Source: Scatosoma sp048465415 (lineage in GTDB: Bacteria; Bacillota; Clostridia; Christensenellales; Borkfalkiaceae). From it: a DNA stretch of 64,000 bases. A program made the translations under genes and the position numbers. Every line of letters begins with the position of its first letter. The stretch's first letter is position 1. The notes beneath the pieces were generated by a model, which worked only from the letters and a program-made list of their open reading frames with translations, made no database searches and was not told where the DNA came from. Of this stretch, positions 32,918-41,102 are shown piece after piece. The stretch covers positions 131,175 to 195,174 of the forward strand of contig DBFWLO010000023.1 of the NCBI GenBank assembly GCA_048465415.1, read 5' to 3'.

Positions 32918-35092
32918 ATGAAGATCATCAAAAGAAGCGGACAGGAAGCGACGTTCGACGAGGAAAAAATCGTTTGTGCGGTGAGAAAGGCGAATAAAGA
33001 AGTGAACGAGGTATCGCGGATCAGCGAAGAGCAGATCCGTGCGGTGGCGCACGGCGTGGAAGAGGAGTGCGCGCAGATGGGGCGTTCCGTCAGCGTGGAA
33101 GAAATCCAGGATATGGTCGAAAATCGTCTCATGGACATGAAAGCGTTTGTTCTCGCTCGCAAATATATTACATACCGCTATTCCCGCGCCCTCGTGAGAA
33201 AGTCGAACACCACCGACGCTCAGATCCTTACGCTCATCGAATGCAATAACGAAGAAGTGAAGCAGGAAAACTCCAATAAGAATCCCACCGTCAACAGCGT
33301 GCAGAGGGACTATATGGCGGGGGAGGTTTCCAAAGACCTCACGCGCCGGATTTTACTGCCCGAGGACATCGTGGCCGCGCACGACCAGGGAATCATTCAC
33401 TTCCACGACGCCGACTATTTTGCCCAGCACATGCATAACTGCGATCTCGTCAATCTCGAAGACATGCTGCAAAACGGCACGGTGATTTCGGGAACGCTGA
33501 TCGAAAAGCCGCACAGTTTTTCCACCGCCTGCAACATCGCCACGCAGATCATCGCGCAGGTCGCGTCCAATCAGTACGGCGGGCAGAGCATTTCTCTGAC
33601 ACATCTCGCTCCGTTCGTGGAAGTGAGCCGCAAAAAGATCCGCAAAGAAGTGGCGGAAGAACTTGCGGAAGTAGGCGTCGAGGCCGAGTCCCAGATCGCC
33701 AAAATCGCGGAAAAACGCCTGCGCGACGAGGTTCGCAAGGGAATCCAGATGATCCAGTATCAGGTCGTCACCCTCCTGACCACCAACGGCCAGGCGCCGT
33801 TTGTGACGGTGTTCATGTATCTGAACGAAGCGCGGAACGAGCAGGAAAAAGCGGATCTGGCGCTCATCATCGAAGAGACGCTCAAACAGCGTATTCAGGG
33901 CGTCAAAAACGAGTCCGGCGTGTGGATTACGCCCGCTTTCCCCAAACTTATTTACGTATTGGAGCCCGACAATATCGCCGAGGATCAGCCGTATTGGTAT
34001 CTGACGGAACTGGCGGCGAAATGCACGGCGAAGCGCATGGTGCCCGATTATATTTCCGAAAAGAAAATGCTCGAATATAAAATCGATAAGAACGGGGAGG
34101 GGCACTGCTATACCTGCATGGGCTGCCGGAGCTTTCTCACTCCGTACGTGGACGAGAACGGCAAAGCCAAGTATTACGGGCGTTTCAATCAGGGAGTCGT
34201 CACCATCAACCTCGTGGACGTCGCGCTTTCCTCGGGCGGCGACGAAAAGAAATTCTGGGAAATTTTCGACGAACGGCTGGAACTTTGCTACCGCGCTTTG
34301 ATGTATCGCCATAATCGGCTCAAAGGCACCGTATCGGACGCCGCGCCTATTTTGTGGCAGTACGGCGCTCTCGCCCGCCTGAAAAAGGGCGAGACGATCG
34401 ATAAACTTCTGTACGGCGGTTATTCGACGATTTCCTTAGGTTATGCGGGGCTTTACGAGTGCACGAAATACATGACGGGCAAATCGCACACGGACGCGGA
34501 AGCGAAGCCTTTTGCGCTCTCCGTCATGCAGCACATGAACGATAAATGCAAGGAATGGAAAGCGAAGGAGAACATTGATTTTTCGCTGTACGGCACGCCG
34601 CTCGAAAGCACGACCTATAAATTCTCCAAATGCTTGCAGCAGCGCTTCGGCATTATCCCCGGTGTCACGGATAAGAACTATATCACGAACAGCTATCACG
34701 TGCACGTCGGCGAACCGATCGACGCTTTTACGAAACTCAAATTCGAAAGCGAGTTCCAGCAGCTTTCGCCGGGCGGCGCGATCAGCTACGTCGAGGTGCC
34801 GAATATGCAGAACAATTTGCAGGCGGTGCTGGCGGTGATGAAGTTTATTTACGACAACATCATGTACGCGGAACTGAATACAAAGAGCGACTATTGCCAG
34901 GAATGCGGTTATGACGGAGAGATTCGGATCATTACGGACGAGTCGGGAAAACTGGTCTGGGAATGTCCCAACTGTCATAACCGGGATCAAGCGAAGATGA
35001 ACGTCGCAAGGCGCACCTGCGGCTATATCGGAACGCAATTCTGGAATCAGGGCAGGACGCAGGAAATCAAGGACAGAGTCCTGCATCTTTGA
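32918..35092 (+). CDS. nrdD: Anaerobic ribonucleoside-triphosphate reductase
   Basis: Class III glycyl-radical enzyme making dNTPs without oxygen. The ATG at 32918 is preferred over the upstream GTG at 32882; AAGGAGAG lies about 14 bases upstream. An N-terminal ATP-cone (KIIKRSGQEATFDEEKIVCA) senses ATP/dATP. The active-site region includes HCYTCMGCRSFLTPY-type residues, and the radical Gly is in RRTCGYIGTQFWNQGR at the C-terminus, next to the zinc cysteines CQECGYDG and CPNCHN. Length is 724 residues. The stop overlaps the nrdG start by one base. Two NrdR boxes control the operon. Confidence 0.97.
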   Translation: MKIIKRSGQEATFDEEKIVCAVRKANKEVNEVSRISEEQIRAVAHGVEEECAQMGRSVSVEEIQDMVENRLMDMKAFVLARKYITYRYSRALVRKSNTTDAQILTLIECNNEEVKQENSNKNPTVNSVQRDYMAGEVSKDLTRRILLPEDIVAAHDQGIIHFHDADYFAQHMHNCDLVNLEDMLQNGTVISGTLIEKPHSFSTACNIATQIIAQVASNQYGGQSISLTHLAPFVEVSRKKIRKEVAEELAEVGVEAESQIAKIAEKRLRDEVRKGIQMIQYQVVTLLTTNGQAPFVTVFMYLNEARNEQEKADLALIIEETLKQRIQGVKNESGVWITPAFPKLIYVLEPDNIAEDQPYWYLTELAAKCTAKRMVPDYISEKKMLEYKIDKNGEGHCYTCMGCRSFLTPYVDENGKAKYYGRFNQGVVTINLVDVALSSGGDEKKFWEIFDERLELCYRALMYRHNRLKGTVSDAAPILWQYGALARLKKGETIDKLLYGGYSTISLGYAGLYECTKYMTGKSHTDAEAKPFALSVMQHMNDKCKEWKAKENIDFSLYGTPLESTTYKFSKCLQQRFGIIPGVTDKNYITNSYHVHVGEPIDAFTKLKFESEFQQLSPGGAISYVEVPNMQNNLQAVLAVMKFIYDNIMYAELNTKSDYCQECGYDGEIRIITDESGKLVWECPNCHNRDQAKMNVARRTCGYIGTQFWNQGRTQEIKDRVLHL

Positions 35093-35619
35093 TGAATTAC
35101 GCTTCCATCAAGTGGACGGATATAGCCAACGGCGAGGGCGTGCGCGTTTCTCTCTTCGTCTCGGGCTGTACGCATCATTGTAAAAACTGCTTCAACGAAG
35201 TGGCCTGGGATTTTTCCTACGGCGAACCGTTCGACGAGGCCGTGCAAAAAAAACTCCTCGACGGTCTCGGACAGTCTTTCATCGCGGGCTTGTCCCTGCT
35301 CGGCGGCGAGCCGCTCGAACCGTCCAATCAAAAAAGTCTGCTGCCCTTTGTAAGAGAAGTTCGGAAACGCTACCCCGAAAAGACAATTTGGTGTTATACG
35401 GGCTGTGTTTTCGATCCCCAAACGGGCATGCTCTGCGAGACGAATAAAAATACGCCGGACACCAAAGAACTCATTTCTCTCTTCGACGTATTGGTAGACG
35501 GTCCGTTTGTCGAAGAATTGAAAAAGATTACGCTCAACTTCCGCGGTTCCTCCAATCAGCGCGTGCTGGACGTAAAAAAGTCCCTGGCGGAAAAAAAGCC
35601 CGTTCTATATCTTGATTAA
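35092..35619 (+). CDS. nrdG: Anaerobic ribonucleotide reductase activating protein
   Basis: Radical-SAM activase that installs the glycyl radical on NrdD. The 4Fe-4S motif CTHHCKNC (CxxxCxxC) is near residue 26, followed by SLLGGEPLEP, the SAM-binding GGE motif, and VLVDGPFVEEL. Length is 175 residues, normal for NrdG. ATG at 35092 shares its A with the nrdD stop (TGATG), so translation is coupled. The operon ends in the terminator at 35624. Confidence 0.97.
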   Translation: MNYASIKWTDIANGEGVRVSLFVSGCTHHCKNCFNEVAWDFSYGEPFDEAVQKKLLDGLGQSFIAGLSLLGGEPLEPSNQKSLLPFVREVRKRYPEKTIWCYTGCVFDPQTGMLCETNKNTPDTKELISLFDVLVDGPFVEELKKITLNFRGSSNQRVLDVKKSLAEKKPVLYLD

Positions 35620-35640
35620 TTTGAAAATACCTGCTATAAT
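35612..35640 (+). promoter_or_regulatory. Promoter overlapping the nrdG terminator
   Basis: TTGATT (35612-35617), 17 bases, TATAAT (35635-35640). The -10 lies in the loop of the nrdG terminator hairpin and should drive the O-antigen-ligase-like gene. Confidence 0.6.
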
Positions 35641-35660
35641 AGAAAGGCAGGTATTTTTTT
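35624..35660 (+). terminator. Terminator of nrdDG
   Basis: AAAATACCTGC (35624-35634) pairs perfectly with GCAGGTATTTT (35647-35657), ending in a T-run of seven. Confidence 0.92.
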
Positions 35661-35712
35661 ATATCCGAGAGAGATTTCAAAGTAAGCTATGGAGAGTACG
35701 AAAGAGGAATCT

Positions 35713-37107
35713 ATGGAAAAAGTTTTCGGGCAGGCGCTTTCTTTTTTAAGGCGCTTGAATAAGAAAGACGTTCTGGCAAAGGCGAGGGCGTTTTTCAACA
35801 GTTATTTGTTTTATATCTTTGAAACCGTTGCCGCGTGCGTTTTCGCGGCGGCACGCGCCGAGGTGGCGGGAGCGGTCGTCTTCGTCGCGTTGATCTGCGT
35901 CATTCTGCTCGTGTGCGACGACATACTGCCCACGACGTTGCCGTTTCTGCTCATCTCGGCGTTTACGACGAATCTGTACGACTCGTACGATACGCTGATC
36001 CCGTATATCCGCTGGGCGCCCGTGGCGGCGATGTGTCTCCTATTTCATTTCTACACCTATCGTCAGCCGATGAAAACGGGGGAGAGCGCGTACGGAATTT
36101 TGGGCGTAAGCGTCGCGGTGATGCTGGGCGGAATCGGAAGATTTACGTTCGCGGAATACGCGACCGGCGCGTATTACGTGCTCGGGCTCGGCTTCGGCAT
36201 GCTGGCTGTGTACTTTTTGATGAAATCCCAGTTCTCCGTCGATCGTGACTATGATATCAAGGAGCGTTTTTCCGTCGTCATGACGCTTTTAGGGGCTCTT
36301 TGCGTATTTCTCATTGCCTGCGGCTATTACCGGGTTTTCAAGAAATTGCCGACGGGGCATTATAAAGTAGGATTTTCCACGAATAACATTTCGACGCTTC
36401 TGATGTTCGCGATGCCCTTTCCGCTCTATCTTTCCATTAAACGGCCGTGGATAGCGCTGGGTTCGCTCGTATTATACGCGGCGACCGCCGTTACCACCTC
36501 ACGCGGCGGCTTGATCTTCGGAAGCGTGGAAATACTCGTCTGCTGCGCGTACTGGATATTTGCGGAGAAAGGAAAAATGCGCATCGTGCGGGCGGTGCTT
36601 TGCGTCGTGTCGTTGGCGGTCATTCTTCTCTGTTTCGGAAAGATCATGATAGACGTGATCGAAAACCGGCTCCTCGCCGACGACGTCATTACGGGCGACG
36701 CGCGATATAAAATGATGTTGGAATCGATTGAGAAATTCAAAAAGAATCCGCTCGTCGGATTCGGAATCCTCGATCAGGACATTGCTTACGGCAGTTATAA
36801 GAAAAAAGGCTCGATGGCGTGGTATCACATGATGATCCCGCAAGTCGTCGGCAGTATGGGCTTGGTGGGCGTCGCCGCTTACGGCTGGCAGTTTATCGGC
36901 AGAGTAAAGCTGATTTTCCGAAATCATTCGTTTTGGTCGCTGTGCCTGGGAATTTCCTATCTCGGTATTTTGATGATGAGCCAGGTCAATCCGGGCGAGT
37001 TTTGTCCGCTTCCCTTCGAGCTGCTCACGGTACTGCTTTTTATTTTCCAGGAAAAACGTCTCGAACCGCCGTCCTTTCCTTTGCGGAAGGTCGGGAAACG
37101 ATTGTAA
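35713..37107 (+). CDS. O-antigen ligase/polymerase-like membrane protein
   Basis: Polytopic membrane protein of 464 residues with about 11-12 transmembrane segments, of the Wzy_C / O-antigen ligase superfamily. Family-like features are TTSRGGLIFG in a membrane-proximal position and the NPLVGFGILDQD segment in the large extracytoplasmic loop, where these proteins have NPLxGxG. In a Gram-positive this may attach or polymerise a surface or secreted polysaccharide. The ATG at 35713 follows AGAGGA; an in-frame ATG at 35689 lacks a good site. The next gene begins 33 bases downstream. Substrate unknown. Confidence 0.8.
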   Translation: MEKVFGQALSFLRRLNKKDVLAKARAFFNSYLFYIFETVAACVFAAARAEVAGAVVFVALICVILLVCDDILPTTLPFLLISAFTTNLYDSYDTLIPYIRWAPVAAMCLLFHFYTYRQPMKTGESAYGILGVSVAVMLGGIGRFTFAEYATGAYYVLGLGFGMLAVYFLMKSQFSVDRDYDIKERFSVVMTLLGALCVFLIACGYYRVFKKLPTGHYKVGFSTNNISTLLMFAMPFPLYLSIKRPWIALGSLVLYAATAVTTSRGGLIFGSVEILVCCAYWIFAEKGKMRIVRAVLCVVSLAVILLCFGKIMIDVIENRLLADDVITGDARYKMMLESIEKFKKNPLVGFGILDQDIAYGSYKKKGSMAWYHMMIPQVVGSMGLVGVAAYGWQFIGRVKLIFRNHSFWSLCLGISYLGILMMSQVNPGEFCPLPFELLTVLLFIFQEKRLEPPSFPLRKVGKRL

Positions 37108-37139
37108 TTTCAGCGAAATCCGTCGCATACAATAAAAGT

Positions 37140-37829
37140 ATGAAGACGGATTTTTTTCGCAGACAAATTTTCGCGCTTGCGGGCGTTTTATCCGCGGCCG
37201 TCGTACTCTCGGGCGTATTCTACGCGCACGCTTTGACGAAAACGCAGGTCGTCGATCTCACGCGGACCTTCTATTTTCTGGTCTCCGAAGAGGAAAACGC
37301 GCCGGCTTCCGCAGAAAATATTTATCTCGACGGCGGCGCGGGATATGTAATGAGCCGGGGAAAAACGGACTATGCGGTAATTTCCTGTTATTTCAACGAA
37401 ACGGACGCGAAAACGGTCAAAAACAATCTCGACCGTAAAAAGATCGCCTCCTCGGTCATAGCGGAGAGCGGCGGCAAACTCTATCTTAAAAAGCGTTCGG
37501 AAAAACTCCGCGCGGAACAGCTGGCGGGGTGTTTCAGAACGCTCGACAGCTGCATTTCTCTGTTATACGACATTGCTAACGGCGCGGAGCGGGGGACTTA
37601 TACGCAGCAGGCGCTGAAACGCTCTCTTTCGGCGGTAAAAGGGGTGCTTTCCTGCCTGTCGGAAGAAAATCGCGGCGGTATTTTTACGGATATATCCGTC
37701 TGTGCGGCTAAGGCCTCGGAGAAGATCGGAGAATTCTCCCGAGGGATAATTTATGCCAAAGACGTGCGCTATGTCCAGGTGTATCTTTCCGATTCGTATT
37801 TGCGCCTCGCTTCCGATTTTTCTTTATGA
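37140..37829 (+). CDS. Membrane-anchored protein of unknown function
   Basis: A 229-residue protein with one N-terminal transmembrane helix (FALAGVLSAAVVLSGVFYA) and an outside domain. Residues ~65-120 (GGAGYVMSRGKTDYAVISCYF, KKIASSVIAE) have the strand-helix rhythm of SPOR-like peptidoglycan-binding domains, but this is weak. The rest is helical. The frame is open from 36819, but the upstream part overlaps the previous gene, and ATG 37140 begins the signal anchor. No clear Shine-Dalgarno is seen. It follows the O-antigen-ligase-like gene and may act with it at the envelope. No family recognised. Confidence 0.65.
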   Translation: MKTDFFRRQIFALAGVLSAAVVLSGVFYAHALTKTQVVDLTRTFYFLVSEEENAPASAENIYLDGGAGYVMSRGKTDYAVISCYFNETDAKTVKNNLDRKKIASSVIAESGGKLYLKKRSEKLRAEQLAGCFRTLDSCISLLYDIANGAERGTYTQQALKRSLSAVKGVLSCLSEENRGGIFTDISVCAAKASEKIGEFSRGIIYAKDVRYVQVYLSDSYLRLASDFSL

Positions 37830-37853
37830 GCCGAAAAACTTCCGGTAAAAGGC

Positions 37854-37882
37854 TTGCGGCGGCGGGGAGGATATGATATAAT
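37854..37882 (+). promoter_or_regulatory. Promoter giving a leaderless lipid kinase mRNA
   Basis: TTGCGG (37854-37859), 17 bases, TATAAT (37877-37882), then AAATCC and the ATG at 37889. The predicted transcription start coincides with the start codon. Confidence 0.72.
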
Positions 37883-37888
37883 AAATCC

Positions 37889-38806
37889 ATGAATTGTATT
37901 TTCATTTACAACCCGAAGAGCGGCAGGGGAAAAATAGCCGAAAAACTGCCGTATATCGTAAAAAGGCTGAAAACGAAGTACGAGCGGGTAGACGTGTATG
38001 CGACGAAAGCCAAAGGGGATCTGACGAAAAAAGTCGGAGAAATCGCAGAAGTCTACGACTGTATCGTCTTTTCCGGCGGCGACGGGACGTTCAACGAAGT
38101 GCTCTCCGGGATCGGCGGCATGGAAAAGCTGCCCCTTCTCGGCTATATTCCGGGCGGAACGGCCAACGACATCGCGCATAGCCTCGGAATCCCCCGAAAC
38201 GATCTCCGCAGAGCGCTCAACGTGATTTTGAAAGGAAGGGAAGAGCTCCTCGATTGTATGCGCATCAACGGCTCGCATTACGCTATGTATTCGATTTGCG
38301 CGGGCGCGTTTACGAGCGCGCCTTACACTACGCCGCAGGAAGCCAAACGCGCGCTCGGACTGCTGGCCTACGGATTGGAAGGGATACGAAAAAATCTTCC
38401 CTTCCGTATATTTCCCATTAAAATTTCCGACGAACATTCTTCGAGCCAGGCGGAATGTGTGTTCACGCTGATCATGAACAGCAAATGCGTGGCGGGTTGG
38501 AAAATGAACAAAGAGGGCTCGATGTGCGACGGGGTGATGGAGTGCGCCGTCGTCAAACAAAAACCGGCGCCCAATTTATACAATAAAGCGCGGGCAATGC
38601 TGGCGCTCGCCCGTCTTTTCGTTCTCGGTTATCGGTTTGAGGAAGATAATCTCGTGCGCTTTAAAGGCGGGCGTCTGCGCTTTGAGGTGCCCGACGACGT
38701 GGTCTGGAATTTCGACGGCGAAAAGGGCGCGAGCGGAAGTATTGAAGTGGAGGTCCTGCGGCGGAAAGTTCCTCTGCTCGTTCCGAAAAATAATAAAAAT
38801 ATTTAA
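37889..38806 (+). CDS. Diacylglycerol kinase-family lipid kinase
   Basis: Lipid kinase of the DagK/YegS fold, phosphorylating a diacylglycerol-type lipid. It opens with the IYNPKSGRGK motif, then FSGGDGTFNEVLSGI, the nucleotide-binding GGDGT, and IPGGTANDIAHSLGIP. The C-terminal beta-sandwich includes MCDGVMECAVVK and VPDDVVWNFDGEKG, the conserved D-G of the family. Length 305 residues. The start has no Shine-Dalgarno within 15 bases; a consensus -10 box ends 6 bases before the ATG. Homologues recycle diacylglycerol from polymer synthesis, a plausible link with the upstream polysaccharide gene. Confidence 0.92.
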   Translation: MNCIFIYNPKSGRGKIAEKLPYIVKRLKTKYERVDVYATKAKGDLTKKVGEIAEVYDCIVFSGGDGTFNEVLSGIGGMEKLPLLGYIPGGTANDIAHSLGIPRNDLRRALNVILKGREELLDCMRINGSHYAMYSICAGAFTSAPYTTPQEAKRALGLLAYGLEGIRKNLPFRIFPIKISDEHSSSQAECVFTLIMNSKCVAGWKMNKEGSMCDGVMECAVVKQKPAPNLYNKARAMLALARLFVLGYRFEEDNLVRFKGGRLRFEVPDDVVWNFDGEKGASGSIEVEVLRRKVPLLVPKNNKNI

Positions 38807-38826
38807 AAAAAGTACTGTCAAAACGC

Positions 38827-38855
38827 TTGCTTTTTTCGTTCGGATTCAGTATAAT
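38827..38855 (+). promoter_or_regulatory. Promoter of tRNA-Thr
   Basis: TTGCTT (38827-38832), 17 bases, TATAAT (38850-38855), about 33 bases before the mature tRNA. Confidence 0.78.
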
Positions 38856-38888
38856 AAAAAAGCTGTTGATGAGACAAGCGTTTCTTAT

Positions 38889-38964
38889 GCTGATATGGCT
38901 CAGTCGGTAGAGCGAGTGATTCGTAATCACTAGGTCGCCAGTTCGAATCTGGCTATCAGCTCCA
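38889..38964 (+). tRNA. tRNA-Thr, anticodon CGT
   Basis: Full cloverleaf: acceptor GCTGATA/TATCAGC, D-arm GCTC/GAGC, anticodon stem AGTGA/TCACT with loop TTCGTAA (anticodon CGT, reads ACG), T-arm GCCAG/CTGGC with TTCGAAT loop. Discriminator T at 38961 and an encoded CCA at 38962-38964. It has its own promoter and terminator. Confidence 0.97.
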
Positions 38965-38972
38965 TAGAAAGC

Positions 38973-39008
38973 AGACCGCCAGGCGTTTGCCTGTCGGTTT
39001 TTTATTTT
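38973..39008 (+). terminator. Terminator of tRNA-Thr
   Basis: ACCGCCAGGC (38975-38984) pairs with GCCTGTCGGT (38989-38998), loop GTTT, followed by T6. Confidence 0.88.
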
Positions 39009-39055
39009 CAATAAAAATAGTGACAAAATTGATAAAAGAAAAGGGAGAAAAACCA

Positions 39056-39325
39056 ATGGAATTTATGGAAGAAAGCGGCCGTATCTATGCGGCGGATAAA
39101 AACGGAAAGGTGATCGCGGAGATCCTTTTTCCCGACGAGGGGCAGGACGCCGTTCGTATCGAGCGCACTTATGTAGACGAAAGTCTGCGAGGCCTAGGAA
39201 TCGCGGCGAAGCTCATGGAATCCGCCGCGGCGTCCGCGAAAAGAAGAGGAAAAAAGATAGTCCCCGTCTGTTCTTACGCCGTTTCCTGGCTTTCTAAACA
39301 CCCGGAATATAAAACCAAAGACTGA
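39056..39325 (+). CDS. Small GNAT-family N-acetyltransferase
   Basis: An 89-residue protein of the short GNAT type (YjdJ-like, Acetyltransf_CG). After two antiparallel strands it shows RTYVDESLRGLGIAAKLMES, the acetyl-CoA-binding R/Q-x-x-G-x-G/A loop (RGLGIA), and ends in the typical VCSYAVSWLSKHPEY segment, where the Cys and the HPEY tail are conserved. ATG at 39056 follows AAAGGGAG. Substrate is unknown. It lies alone between the tRNA terminator and the next promoter. Confidence 0.85.
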   Translation: MEFMEESGRIYAADKNGKVIAEILFPDEGQDAVRIERTYVDESLRGLGIAAKLMESAAASAKRRGKKIVPVCSYAVSWLSKHPEYKTKD

Positions 39326-39338
39326 AGAACCTTTCCGC

Positions 39339-39367
39339 TTGACAAGAGAGGCGAAAAGGGATATAAT
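39339..39367 (+). promoter_or_regulatory. Perfect-consensus SigA promoter
   Basis: TTGACA (39339-39344), exactly 17 bases, TATAAT (39362-39367). All twelve hexamer bases match consensus. Confidence 0.92.
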
Positions 39368-39402
39368 AGTAGTATCTATAAAAAGCAGAGAGGATAAAAA
39401 TC

Positions 39403-39756
39403 ATGTATTCATGGGTGTTTTTAATATGGTGCTTTCTGCCGCTCTTCGTCTTATGGACGCTGCTCGATACGAAAAAGCGGGCGGTAATCGTCAGAAAACA
39501 CCTCAGAAATAAACAAACGCGCGAGAAAGGAGATATTATCGATATGCTCAACCTCATCAATCAGTTTATCGGCAAAAAATGCAATATTGTCACCATCGAG
39601 AAGGAATACACCGGCGTGATCGAAAGCGTGGAAGAAAATTGGATCGTCGTTCTGGACAGTTATCTCAATACCAAAGAGATTATCAATCTCGAATATGTGA
39701 CGGGGATCCGTCAGTGCAAAGAGAAGGTGAAAAAGGCGGAAAAACAGGAAGCCTGA
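39403..39756 (+). CDS. Small membrane-anchored protein with Sm-like C-terminal domain
   Basis: A 117-residue protein. Residues 1-20 form one transmembrane helix (YSWVFLIWCFLPLFVLWTLL), then a basic stretch (KKRAVIVRKHLRNKQ). Residues ~50-105 (NQFIGKKCNIVTIEKEYTGV, VEENWIVVLDSY, EIINLEYVTGI) look like a five-strand Sm-like barrel of the kind found in small Clostridial proteins of the DUF6897 type. It is driven by a perfect-consensus promoter and ended by a strong terminator, so it is probably highly expressed. A role in RNA or translation is only a guess. An internal ATG with GAAAGGAG at 39544 could yield the barrel alone. Confidence 0.7.
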   Translation: MYSWVFLIWCFLPLFVLWTLLDTKKRAVIVRKHLRNKQTREKGDIIDMLNLINQFIGKKCNIVTIEKEYTGVIESVEENWIVVLDSYLNTKEIINLEYVTGIRQCKEKVKKAEKQEA

Positions 39757-39763
39757 AAAATAG

Positions 39764-39800
39764 AAAGAGCCGTTTCCCGGTCGGGAGACGGCTCTCGTTT
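39764..39800 (+). terminator. Bidirectional terminator
   Basis: GAGCCGT..TCCCG pairs with CGGGA..ACGGCTC (39767-39794), loop GT, with T-rich flanks on both strands; also ends tmcAL on the minus strand. Confidence 0.88.
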
Positions 39801-40957
39801 TATTCGACGAAAATATTCTTTTCTTCGGGGGGAAGATGTCGGATTAAGGCAAACGTTTCGTCGGCGAACTTTTCAAAACGCAGGCACTCTTTCGCCGTTC
39901 CCGTCAGCCGTTGTTCGTCTCCGGCCCGGAGCAACAGCGGATATTCCGATTTGCTCAAAGCTCCTAAAAGCTCCTTTCGTCCCGTTCGGACGGCGAGAAG
40001 ACGGAGATAAAGAGGCGCGGCAAGACAGGTCCGGATCTGAGCCTCGGAAATATTCAATAAATTTTGCAGCAGAATTCGCCGCAGTCTCGCCGAGGTATAA
40101 CGTTTGGACGTCAAGGCCGAAACGAGGTCGCTGCAATTCCTTCTCACCGCGTTTTTGAGCGCGTTTTCCAGTCCTTCCCCGCAGTCGCATACGCTTTTGA
40201 GTTCCGCTTCGCTTCGTTCTGACACCGCGAACTTTTCCAAAATATCCAGATCGTCGTAAAGTGCGGCAGGAAGATCGTCGAAAACGTAAGGGGGAAGATT
40301 GCCTTTCAGTATATCCCGTTCGCCCCGGCGGAGCGCTTCGCGGATCGCAGCCGCCGAAGAAAAGTTGTCTTTCAGCTCGCCGTCCGCGTATCCTCCGCCG
40401 ACGCGGCGGACGGGAACGATTGTTATCTCTTTATCGAGGGAAAGTATCGCCCGCGTATATTCCGCGCCGAGGATATTATTGGGATAGCGGAGAAGACCGA
40501 AAGGGAGAAGCTCTTTCCACGCTTCCGCCCGCGCTTTCGCATATCCTACGCCGCTTTTTAAAAGCCGTTTGATTGTTTCCGATACTTTTTTCGGTTCGTC
40601 GTTCAGTGCGCGAGCCGCTTCGATAAAGGCGGTTTCGTCGCCGCTTTCGCAGCCGAAACAAAGATATTTTATGTCGGGAACGGAGGCGAGGAGCTTGACG
40701 GCTCCTTTGGCGAAAAGCTCCGCGGGGGAAGTGGAAAAGACTGCGGGGAGCTCGACGACCGCGTCGGCGCCGGAGAGGACAGCGTGTCTCGCCCGCGCGT
40801 ATTTGCCGAGGATCGCCGCCTCGCCGCGCTGTACGAAGTTCCCGCTCATCAGACAGACGAGAAAATCGCAGCCTGTCTTTTCTTTCGCGGCTTGCAGCTG
40901 ATAAAGATGGCCGTTGTGAAAGGGGTTATATTCGCAAATAATCGCACAAATTTTCAT
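39800..40957 (-). CDS. tmcAL: tRNA(Met) cytidine acetate ligase
   Basis: ATP-dependent enzyme that uses acetate to form N4-acetylcytidine at the wobble position of elongator tRNA-Met (YlbM in B. subtilis). The nucleotidyltransferase motif is CEYNPFHNGHLYQL (HxGH), followed by VCLMSGNFVQRGEAAILGKYARARHAV, of which the GNFVQRGEPA-like core is diagnostic, and RYPNNILGAEY. Length is 385 residues, normal for TmcAL. It is divergent from pta-ackA, the genes that interconvert acetyl-CoA and acetate, its substrate. Confidence 0.95.
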   Translation of the reverse strand: MKICAIICEYNPFHNGHLYQLQAAKEKTGCDFLVCLMSGNFVQRGEAAILGKYARARHAVLSGADAVVELPAVFSTSPAELFAKGAVKLLASVPDIKYLCFGCESGDETAFIEAARALNDEPKKVSETIKRLLKSGVGYAKARAEAWKELLPFGLLRYPNNILGAEYTRAILSLDKEITIVPVRRVGGGYADGELKDNFSSAAAIREALRRGERDILKGNLPPYVFDDLPAALYDDLDILEKFAVSERSEAELKSVCDCGEGLENALKNAVRRNCSDLVSALTSKRYTSARLRRILLQNLLNISEAQIRTCLAAPLYLRLLAVRTGRKELLGALSKSEYPLLLRAGDEQRLTGTAKECLRFEKFADETFALIRHLPPEEKNIFVE

Positions 40958-40976
40958 ATTACGGCTTTCCTTTTCC

Positions 40977-41005
40977 TTTACAACCCGGGAAATGTGTGAT
41001 ATAAT
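40977..41005 (+). promoter_or_regulatory. Promoter of pta-ackA
   Basis: TTTACA (40977-40982), 17 bases, TATAAT (41000-41005) with a TGA extension. Leader of about 90 bases. Confidence 0.8.
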
Positions 41006-41102
41006 TAGTAGCGAATGGAAAAATCGCGGCGGATATTCTTCGCTACGGCTCTATTATACACGAAAAGCATAAAGAAATAAAGCGTTTCAAGGAGTTATTT
41101 TT

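Noticed and set aside
36819..37139. Upstream extension of the unknown membrane protein frame
   Set aside because: It overlaps the 3' end of the O-antigen-ligase-like gene in another frame and gives basic, non-domain sequence; the signal anchor begins at 37140.
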